DNA from: Bacteroidota bacterium
GTDB lineage: Bacteria; Bacteroidota; Bacteroidia; Bacteroidales; FEN-979
Length of the DNA: 5,244 nucleotides
Direction of reading: 5' to 3'
Assembly (NCBI GenBank): GCA_026391755.1
Contig: JAPLDN010000075.1
Span: 1 to 5,244 of the forward strand
Every line of letters starts with the position of its first letter. Position 1 is the stretch's first letter. The translations under genes and the position numbers were made by a program. The notes beneath the pieces were generated by a model. It was not told the DNA's origin. It saw only the letters and a list, made by a program, of their open reading frames with translations, and ran no database searches. Positions 1 through 5,244 of the stretch are shown here, in pieces.

Positions 1-665
1 TTACGATAAAGGACCTTATCGATTACCGCAGGCAAACCGAAAAGATCATTGCGCGTGAAGCTGTCGTGCAGATGCCCACGAAATACGGGGAGTTTATTGC
101 ATATAGTTATGAAAGTAAAATTACGGGGGAGAACCACCTGGCCCTGGTAAGGGGTAAGGTGGATGACGGTGAACCTGTATTGGTTCGTGTTCACTCGGAA
201 TGCCTTACTGGCGACGTTTTCGGTTCGATGCGCTGCGACTGCGGCGACCAGCTTGATTATGCCATGAAAGCTATTGCAGCCGAGGGTAGGGGAGTCCTGC
301 TGTATATGCGACAGGAAGGCCGCGGCATCGGTTTCCCTAATAAAATGAAAGCTTACTCACTCCAGGATAAAGGTATGGATACAGTGGAAGCTAACAATGC
401 CCTGGGTTTTGCTGCCGACCTTCGCGATTATGGAACCGGGGCCGAGATACTGGCCGACCTGGGTATCAGAAAAATCAAACTGCTCACCAATAACCCCAAG
501 AAATTATCGGGTATCCATGGTTTTGGGCTGGAAATAGTCGAACGCATCCCGATACAGATCATCAAACATTCGAGAAATCTCAAGTACCTGAGGACGAAGA
601 AAGAGAAAATGGGACATATGCTGGTACTTGAGGAAGTGAAAGTGAGCGAACTGGGAAGAAGCTGA
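1..665 (+). CDS. ribBA: RibBA, 3' part: GTP cyclohydrolase II domain (5' end outside window)
   Basis: The reading frame is open from the window edge (first full codon at 3), giving 220 visible residues. GTP cyclohydrolase II opens the GTP imidazole ring, releasing formate and pyrophosphate, and commits GTP to riboflavin synthesis in the cytoplasm. The zinc-binding cysteines are visible at residues 67, 78 and 80 (CLTGDVFGSMRCDCG). They are followed by RQEGRGIG, Tyr118 of KAYSLQD, and FAADLRD with Asp139 and Arg141; these match E. coli RibA Tyr105, Asp126 and Arg128 in order and spacing. TNNPKK and KMGHML close the domain. Upstream of it, residues 1-20 (TIKDLIDYRRQTEK) look like the end of a RibB (3,4-dihydroxy-2-butanone 4-phosphate synthase) domain. 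The gene is therefore most likely the fused bifunctional ribBA rather than stand-alone ribA, which has no such leader. The fusion is inferred, because the RibB catalytic part is not in the window. ribH follows on the same strand. Confidence 0.93.
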   Translation, partial: TIKDLIDYRRQTEKIIAREAVVQMPTKYGEFIAYSYESKITGENHLALVRGKVDDGEPVLVRVHSECLTGDVFGSMRCDCGDQLDYAMKAIAAEGRGVLLYMRQEGRGIGFPNKMKAYSLQDKGMDTVEANNALGFAADLRDYGTGAEILADLGIRKIKLLTNNPKKLSGIHGFGLEIVERIPIQIIKHSRNLKYLRTKKEKMGHMLVLEEVKVSELGRS

Positions 666-671
666 TTTCGA

Positions 672-720
672 ATAGTGAACAGTTAAATAGACATGAGCCA
701 TGAGTCATGAGTCACCGGTC
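672..720. repeat. Degenerate heptanucleotide tandem repeat in the ribBA-ribH gap
   Basis: Three consecutive 7-base units, ATGAGCC, ATGAGTC and ATGAGTC, occupy 693-713. The 7-base phase seems to continue more loosely on both sides: ATAGTGA, ACAGTTA and AATAGAC before, and ACCGGTC after. The clear core is three copies; the flanking units are a judgement by eye. The repeat supplies several in-phase or near-phase ATGs, which can mislead start calling for ribH. Short heptad arrays are known as non-coding intergenic repeats in some bacteria (for example the STRR repeats of cyanobacteria). Membership of any named family here is not shown. Confidence 0.6.
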
Positions 721-751
721 ACTAATAAATGACAAACCAATTTCAATTAAT

Positions 752-1219
752 ATGAAAACAATAGAAGGAAAACTGGATGCCAAAGGCCTGAAATTCGCGA
801 TCGTGATCGCCCGTTTCAACGAGTTCATCAGCGGGAAGCTGCTGAGCGGCTGCCTTGACGGACTTAAGCGCCATGGTGCTGATGAGGCAAAGATTGACCT
901 TGTTTGGGCGCCTGGCTCATTCGAGATCCCCCTGCTGGCAAAAAAGCTTGCCACAGGCGGAAAATACGATGCGGTGATCTGCCTGGGCGCAGTGATACGC
1001 GGTGCAACCCCTCATTTCGACTATGTTTCAGCCGAGGTCTCTAAAGGTGTGGCCATGGCAGGAATGGATTCGGGGATCCCCGTGATCTTTGGCGTTCTTA
1101 CAACCGATAACCTTGAACAGGCTATCGAAAGGGCCGGTACCAAAGGTGGAAACAAAGGATTCGATGCAGCACTTGCCGCTATCGAAATGGCGAATGTGAT
1201 CAAGGCGCTTGGGGAGTAG
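752..1219 (+). CDS. ribH: 6,7-dimethyl-8-ribityllumazine synthase
   Basis: RibH condenses 5-amino-6-ribitylamino-uracil with 3,4-dihydroxy-2-butanone 4-phosphate to give the lumazine precursor of riboflavin, usually in an icosahedral or pentameric assembly. From the ATG at 752 the product is 155 aa, the normal family length. Phe22 (RFNEF), the PGSFEIP substrate loop (54-60), GAVIRGATPHFDYV with catalytic His88, and Arg127 of ERAGTKGGNKG fall at the same numbers as in the 154-aa B. subtilis enzyme. An in-frame ATG at 707 would add 15 residues (MSHRSLIND...). It lies inside the heptad repeat and the extension has no family counterpart, so 752 is preferred. No Shine-Dalgarno is seen before either; the leader is A/T-rich. 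The gene is probably co-transcribed with ribBA, 86 bp upstream. The sequence resembles Bacillus and Aquifex RibH more than the Bacteroides type. Confidence 0.95.
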   Translation: MKTIEGKLDAKGLKFAIVIARFNEFISGKLLSGCLDGLKRHGADEAKIDLVWAPGSFEIPLLAKKLATGGKYDAVICLGAVIRGATPHFDYVSAEVSKGVAMAGMDSGIPVIFGVLTTDNLEQAIERAGTKGGNKGFDAALAAIEMANVIKALGE

Positions 1220-1232
1220 GAGGAAAAATTAT

Positions 1233-1362
1233 TAATAGCGAAGCATTTCACACAAGCGGCCTTGGGCGCCAGGAGCGAATCCTGCTAAATGTAATGTTAC
1301 AGGTGATCGTTTTTATGAGCGACGCAGCGGACGCAGCCGCGGTGTGAAGATGCTAGCGATTA
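1233..1362. repeat. 130-bp intergenic element with imperfect terminal inverted repeats
   Basis: The outer TAAT (1233-1236) faces ATTA (1359-1362). Inside it, 1242-1246 pairs with 1350-1354 (AGCAT), 1247-1253 with 1342-1348 (TTCACAC), and 1256-1260 with 1336-1340 (GCGGC). One base (1349) is bulged and there is a small internal loop at 1254-1255/1341. The 17 core pairs enclose a 75-base interior. That interior holds a small hairpin at 1270-1284 (CAGGA, loop GCGAA, TCCTG) and an imperfect 9-base tandem repeat at 1319-1336. The element almost exactly fills the gap between convergent ribH and the OmpA-family gene. It could be a MITE- or REP-like dispersed repeat, or a structure that ends transcription from both sides. 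There is no clear U-run directly after a stem, so a standard intrinsic terminator is not obvious. Confidence 0.6.
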
Positions 1363-1363
1363 C

Positions 1364-3343
1364 TTACTTCTTCGTGATCACAAACACCGTCCTGCGGTTT
1401 TTTGCCCGCCCTTCCTCGCTGTCATTATCAGCCACAGGCATGGTCTTACCGAATCCTTTATAGGTAAGGCGCTTTGCCAGAATTCCCTTAAGTACAAGAT
1501 AATTGTAAACCGAACGTGCACGGTTGTCGGAAAGCTTCAGGTTGTCTGCGTCATGGCCAATATTGTCGGTATGCCCTTGTATCTGGATGCAGATTGGGGG
1601 ATTCTCATTGAGGAATTCGATCAACTGATCAAGCACGAATTTTGACTCATCTGTTAATTCAAATTTGTTAAAACCGAAATAGATGTCATTGATCCTGTAT
1701 GACTGGTTCAGCTCTATTGGCTTGATATCCACATCGACATTCCTGACTGAAGGGTGGGAACTGTCGACTTTTGCAATATACTTTGTTTCATAAACAAATC
1801 CCTCTTTCTTCACAGTCATCACATAATCGTTATTGTAGGGGGCAACGGCAACATAATTTCCCGTATTGGAGTCCAGCGGGATTTCTTCCACCTTCTTGGT
1901 TTCCACATTTTTTAGCTCGATCCTGGCTTTTACAGGCTCGGCTGTGTTCTCATCGTGCACTGAACCTTTTAAAAACAGTATCCTATCGGGCCTGGCATCC
2001 TGGTACAGGCTGAAAGAATACAAATCCCATCCGCCCTTACCACGATATTTATTGGAAGCGAAAAATCCCCTGCTCCCATCGGTGCTCACGAAAAATCCCA
2101 CTTCATCATCCGGCGAGTTAATAGGATACCCTATGTTTTTCGGCTTGGACCAGATACCGTTATCGTTCATCCTTGAATAAAAAATATCATATCCCCCGAG
2201 CCCGATCCAGCCATCCGAAGAAAAATACAGGGTCCTGCCGTCGGGATGTATGAAAGGAGATTTTTCATTACCGGGAGAATTGATTGTAGGACCCATATTG
2301 ATTGGTGTCCCCCATTCCCCGTTAACATTTTTTATGGACCTGTAGATGTCGTAACCCCCGAACCCGCCCTGTCGGTCGCTCACAAAATAAAGGGTCTTCC
2401 CGTCGGCCGAAATGCTTGGCTGGGATTCCCATGATAACGGCAGGTTGATTTTGTCGCTCACACTTTTTATAGGGCCCCATTCACCGTTTACCCGTTCTGA
2501 GAAATAGATGTCGCAGTTAAGGTAATGCTTGGCATTGTCGTTTTTACATACGGTATAATACAGCGAATTGTTGTCGGCTGTAAGTGTGGCACCCCCTTCA
2601 TTGTCCTGGATGTTGAACGGCTCAGGCATCTCTTCCCCGGCACTGTAGTTGCCATCCTTATCCTGCTCGCTGAACATGAATTTCTCCTTGGTCCGTACCG
2701 AAGATACTACCGAATTCCTATCCCCTTCCAGTTTTACCACCCTTGTAAACAAGGCAACCAGGTTGTCGGGAGAAAGAATCGGAAGATACTCATCCTGGGG
2801 AGTCGAAATCCCTTCTACTACCTTAGGCTCGAAAGGGACAGGATGAGAGATCGCATCAAGGGTGAACTTTGCATATTTATACAAGTCGGTCGCCTTGTTG
2901 TAATCTTCATCCCTTTTAATCTTGTCGACATCCTTAAGGAAAATCTCGAGGTATTTCACTGCATCTTCATACCGGTCGGCGCCGTAAGCGATCTGCCCCA
3001 GGTAGAAATAAAGGTAAACATCGTAACCCGGGCAGGTGTTGAGTACCTGCATGAACCATTTTTCGGCATCCTTATAATTCGGAACGGCTTTTTTTACATT
3101 CGCCAGGCCCATAAGAAAGGCAGCATCCGTGCAGTCGGGTTCGTCCTTTAATACTTCTTTAAGCAATATGATGGTGTTCACATAATTGCCATGCTTAAAA
3201 CTGAGTGTGGCGTCGTTGTATTTCTTTTCAATCTTTTTATCCAGGGGGGCCTTGCAGGAGTCGCCCGCCATTCCCCGGGTCTCTTTCATAATAGGAAGAA
3301 AGAGCACTGCAAGCAGAAAAGAGAAAAGAAAGCCTGGCCGCAT
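1364..3343 (-). CDS. OmpA-family envelope protein with TPR and PD40 beta-propeller domains (PorE-like)
   Basis: This 659-aa exported protein is predicted to link the outer membrane side of the envelope to peptidoglycan. Residues 1-25 look like a signal peptide (Arg2, then hydrophobic 5-19). Residues 38-141 form about three TPR units. Residues 184-446 hold five PD40/WD40-like blades, three of them with clear signatures such as DGKTLYFVSDRQGGFGGYDIY (about 314-334). Residues 455-545 resemble a carboxypeptidase regulatory-like beta-sandwich. Residues 550-659 are an OmpA C-terminal domain; Asp593 (GHTDNIG) and Arg608 (LSDNRARS) are spaced 15 apart, like the diaminopimelate-binding pair of E. coli OmpA. 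This order and size match PorE, the T9SS-associated protein of Porphyromonas gingivalis. Related paralogues are common in Bacteroidota, so I give no symbol. PorE is a lipoprotein, but Cys30 here follows GDS and is not a good lipobox. A T9SS cargo gene lies divergently upstream. Confidence 0.88.
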   Translation of the reverse strand: MRPGFLFSFLLAVLFLPIMKETRGMAGDSCKAPLDKKIEKKYNDATLSFKHGNYVNTIILLKEVLKDEPDCTDAAFLMGLANVKKAVPNYKDAEKWFMQVLNTCPGYDVYLYFYLGQIAYGADRYEDAVKYLEIFLKDVDKIKRDEDYNKATDLYKYAKFTLDAISHPVPFEPKVVEGISTPQDEYLPILSPDNLVALFTRVVKLEGDRNSVVSSVRTKEKFMFSEQDKDGNYSAGEEMPEPFNIQDNEGGATLTADNNSLYYTVCKNDNAKHYLNCDIYFSERVNGEWGPIKSVSDKINLPLSWESQPSISADGKTLYFVSDRQGGFGGYDIYRSIKNVNGEWGTPINMGPTINSPGNEKSPFIHPDGRTLYFSSDGWIGLGGYDIFYSRMNDNGIWSKPKNIGYPINSPDDEVGFFVSTDGSRGFFASNKYRGKGGWDLYSFSLYQDARPDRILFLKGSVHDENTAEPVKARIELKNVETKKVEEIPLDSNTGNYVAVAPYNNDYVMTVKKEGFVYETKYIAKVDSSHPSVRNVDVDIKPIELNQSYRINDIYFGFNKFELTDESKFVLDQLIEFLNENPPICIQIQGHTDNIGHDADNLKLSDNRARSVYNYLVLKGILAKRLTYKGFGKTMPVADNDSEEGRAKNRRTVFVITKK

Positions 3344-3358
3344 AAGGAATTATTTTTT

Positions 3359-3366
3359 CAAAGTTA
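3359..3366 (-). promoter_or_regulatory. Bacteroidota-type -7 promoter box (TAnnTTTG) for the OmpA-family gene
   Basis: Read on the minus strand, 3366-3359 is TAACTTTG, an exact match to the TAnnTTTG consensus of the Bacteroidota housekeeping sigma factor. It ends 15 bases before the ATG at 3343, so the mRNA leader would be only about 10 bases. The nearest upstream TTTG (3396-3393) is 26 bases away, longer than the usual 19-21, so the -33 element is weak or absent. The box was found by eye; one 8-base match with two free positions can occur by chance, although its location is right. Confidence 0.5.
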
Positions 3367-3421
3367 GGGCGTTTTGTGTTAATTTTACGCGGCAAAATAC
3401 AAATACCGGGAAATGATATAT

Positions 3422-4341
3422 ATGAAAACCCTGAAACAAATTGCATTCCTTACAGCCATTTTTCTTACAGCCATGACAGGAGTGCTGAAAGCCCAGACGG
3501 TTATTCCAAACGGAGATTTTGAGTCATGGAACTCATACTCTGGTTACAGCAACCCCGCTTCATGGGATACACCCAATTCAGCACTCATGGGCATCCCTTT
3601 CTTCGGGAAAGCGGTAGTTTTTAAATCGACGGATTTTCATGGGGGCGCATATTCCTGCAAGCTGCTCACCCAGCAGATCGCCATACCGGGATCGGCTTTT
3701 AATGCACCGGGATTTATCACCCTTGGGAAGCTTTCCATTAACATCTCAGCACAAACTTTCTCGGTAAACGGAACGACCAGCCTACTCACCTTATGGGGTA
3801 TTATAAATTCCAGCCAGTTGGCGGTGACTCCTGTACCATAGGGATCATATTGTACAAAACCACTGCCGGTATAAGGGATACTATTGGTGGCGGCCTGTTC
3901 AGCGCCAGGGTGGCAACTACCGACTGGACTCATTTCTCGGCTTATATCAATTATATCACACCGACTACTCCCGACACCATGAATGTTATTGCCGTTTCCA
4001 GCGCTCAAACCGATATGCATGTTGGTACAACGCTGTGGGTGGATGACTTGTCCCTGGATTATACGGTGGGCGTGGGCAAGCAGGACCCTTCCTCGGGGAT
4101 CTCGGTATACCAGGATAAGGAAACCGGCAGGCTGATCGTGTTTTGTGAATTCCCGAAGGAACAGAGCGTGAATGCCAGGCTATACGATATGACAGGACGT
4201 GAAGTGTATTCCTTGCCAGCGGTCTTTGTTTCGAATAGCCGCATAGTCATTTCATGCAACGGTTTCGGCCGGGGCGTATATGTGCTGGCTGTTCAGCATG
4301 ACGGAATGACATTTACCAAAAAAATACTGCTTGGCCTTTAA
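3422..4341 (+). pseudogene. Secreted T9SS type A sorting-domain protein, split by a single frameshift
   Basis: Two overlapping frames, 3422-3841 and an in-frame continuation open from 3742 to 4341, together encode one 306-aa protein if one base is restored. Residues 1-24 are a signal peptide (MKTLKQIAFL..., likely cut at LKA/QT). Mature residues 25-215 form a probable jelly-roll of the kind seen in PCMD-like and carbohydrate-binding secreted proteins: it begins with IPNGDFESW, contains PTHLMGYYKF and ends with TTLWVDDLSL. Residues 226-306 are a T9SS C-terminal sorting domain (ISVYQDKE..., NARLYDMTGREVY, GRGVYVLAVQ, KKILL), which directs export through the outer membrane and is removed there. 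The ligand or substrate is unknown. The ATG at 3422 is preferred over one at 3413 because it starts a clean signal peptide and has GGGAA 9 bases upstream. Whether the break is a real mutation or a sequencing error cannot be told here. Confidence 0.8.
3767..3780 (+). other. Probable frameshift point in the T9SS cargo gene
   Basis: The upstream frame is convincing up to the codons for VNG (3764-3772). The downstream frame is convincing from the codons for NDQPTHLMGYYKF (3772 onward), because PT-x-L-x-GYYK is the pattern I recall for this jelly-roll family. Adding one base near GG at 3770-3771 joins them as VNGNDQPTHLMGYYKF. Without it, the first frame reads on as TTSLLTLWG and stops at 3841. 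A second candidate is the G run at 3795-3798, but joining there gives LLTLWGYYKF, which loses the PT-x-L pattern. Confidence 0.65.
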
Positions 4342-4359
4342 TGATAATTCTCATTTAAA

Positions 4360-5235
4360 ATGTCCGAAAAGAATGTATCGGTAGCATTAGTCCAGATGAG
4401 ATGCGGGAGCGATAAGCCCGGCAACCTGGAGAAATCGGTTGGCCTGATCAGGGAGGCTGCCGGTAAAGGGGCGCAGATCATTTGCCTCCAGGAATTGTTT
4501 TTATCAAAGTATTTCTGCTGGGAAGAAAACTATGATTATTTCGGGCTTGCGGAAGCAGTCCCCGGGCCAACCACATCCGCCTTACAGGATCTGGCTGCGG
4601 AGCTTAACATTGTCCTTGTTGCTTCTTTGTTTGAAAAACGAGCCCGCGGTATCTACCATAATACAGTTGCCGTTATCGATGCCGACGGAAAATACCTGGG
4701 CAAATACCGCAAGCACCATATTCCCGATGATCCGGGTTACTACGAGAAGTTCTATTTTACTCCCGGCGACGGGGGGTACAAGGTTTTTAAGACCAGGTAC
4801 GGCTGTATAGGAACCCTGATCTGCTGGGACCAATGGTATCCTGAAGCAGCCCGGATTGTTGCACTGAAAGGCGCCGAGATCATATTTTATCCTACAGCCA
4901 TTGGCTGGGATGCGAAACAGGATCCTGAGACAAACCGTCAGCAATACCAGGCCTGGCAGACAGTTCAGAGAGGGCATGCCGTTGCTAACGGCGTCTATGT
5001 CGTATCGGTTAACCGTACAGGCCGGGAAGGAAATATGAATTTCTGGGGAGGTTCATTCGTTTCTTCCCCATTTGGCGACCTTATTTTCCAGGCCTCACAC
5101 GATAAGGAAGAAGTGCATATCGAAAAACTAAGGCTGGGTGTGATCGATGAGATCCGTGTACACTGGCCTTTTTTACGTGACCGGCGTATCGATAGTTACA
5201 GGCCGGTAATGAGCAGGTTCATCGACAAGGGCTAA
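4360..5235 (+). CDS. aguB: N-carbamoylputrescine amidase
   Basis: AguB hydrolyses N-carbamoylputrescine to putrescine, CO2 and ammonia, the last step of the agmatine deiminase route to polyamines, in the cytoplasm. The 291-aa product has usual family length and is a complete carbon-nitrogen hydrolase (nitrilase superfamily). Its triad is Glu45 (CLQELF), Lys118 (YRKHHIPDDPGYYEKFYF) and the nucleophile Cys155 (LICWDQWYPEAAR); Glu129 is the likely second conserved glutamate. The segments GAEIIFYPTAIGWD, QYQAWQTVQRGHAVANGVYV and SVNRTG are close to the plant and bacterial N-carbamoylputrescine amidases, which distinguishes it from general nitrilases or beta-ureidopropionase. The ATG at 4360 follows an A/T-rich leader without a Shine-Dalgarno, 18 bp after the cargo gene. 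Co-transcription is possible, though the functions are unrelated. The usual partner gene, agmatine deiminase (aguA), is not in the window and may follow. Confidence 0.92.
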   Translation: MSEKNVSVALVQMRCGSDKPGNLEKSVGLIREAAGKGAQIICLQELFLSKYFCWEENYDYFGLAEAVPGPTTSALQDLAAELNIVLVASLFEKRARGIYHNTVAVIDADGKYLGKYRKHHIPDDPGYYEKFYFTPGDGGYKVFKTRYGCIGTLICWDQWYPEAARIVALKGAEIIFYPTAIGWDAKQDPETNRQQYQAWQTVQRGHAVANGVYVVSVNRTGREGNMNFWGGSFVSSPFGDLIFQASHDKEEVHIEKLRLGVIDEIRVHWPFLRDRRIDSYRPVMSRFIDKG

Positions 5236-5244
5236 GATCTCCCC

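Noticed and set aside
707..751. Upstream in-frame ATG giving a 15-residue longer RibH
   Set aside because: The extension arises inside the heptad repeat, has no counterpart in the family, and the shorter form places catalytic residues exactly at the B. subtilis positions.
666..751. Possible FMN riboswitch upstream of ribH
   Set aside because: The 86-base gap is too short for the roughly 120-base RFN element, its conserved blocks are not visible, and the space is filled by the heptad repeat.
2525..3151. A 208-codon plus-strand open frame inside the OmpA-family gene
   Set aside because: It lies entirely opposite a gene with clear TPR and PD40 signatures and shows no recognisable domain or signal of its own; it is an antisense shadow, as are the smaller plus-strand frames at 1771-2434.
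3237..3446. A 69-codon minus-strand frame containing a lipobox-like LFSAC, possibly an alternative N-terminus for the OmpA-family protein
   Set aside because: It is out of frame with that protein and runs into GPPG without a domain. The in-frame start at 3343 already gives a good signal peptide, so no frameshift needs to be invoked.
3791..3801. Programmed -1 frameshift at TTATGGGGTAT in the cargo gene
   Set aside because: It does not fit the X XXY YYZ slippery pattern, I see no strong downstream structure, and the better frame junction lies about 20 bases upstream.
4340..4355. Small hairpin (AATGA, loop, TCATT) between the cargo gene and aguB as a terminator
   Set aside because: It has only five mostly A-T pairs, overlaps the stop codon, and has no U-run; it is too weak to call.

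Overview
The window reads as chromosomal DNA from a member of the Bacteroidota. It encodes a protein with a type IX secretion (T9SS) C-terminal sorting domain. It also encodes an OmpA-family protein whose TPR, beta-propeller, regulatory-like and OmpA domains are arranged as in PorE. The start codons mostly lack Shine-Dalgarno sequences, and one gene has a TAnnTTTG promoter box just upstream. Base composition and coding style look even throughout. I cannot name the genus.

Layout. Positions 1-1219 (+) hold the end of a riboflavin operon: the 3' part of ribBA, with a complete GTP cyclohydrolase II domain, then ribH. The 86-bp gap between them contains a degenerate 7-base periodic repeat. Positions 1220-1363 separate two convergent genes and are almost filled by a 130-bp element with imperfect terminal inverted repeats. 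Positions 1364-3343 (-) encode the 659-aa OmpA-family envelope protein. A short 78-bp divergent intergenic region follows. Positions 3422-4341 (+) encode a secreted T9SS cargo protein that is split by one frameshift. Positions 4360-5235 (+) encode N-carbamoylputrescine amidase (aguB), intact; the window ends 9 bases later.

Functionally there are three unrelated modules. Riboflavin synthesis supplies the GTP branch and the lumazine step. An envelope/secretion pair, an OmpA/PorE-like protein and a T9SS cargo, is transcribed divergently. The last module is the final step of the agmatine-to-putrescine route. Nothing here looks like a new multi-gene system. The observations most worth checking are the inverted-repeat element at 1233-1362, the heptad repeat before ribH, the frameshift near 3770-3778, and a RibH that resembles the Bacillus/Aquifex type more than the Bacteroides type I remember.
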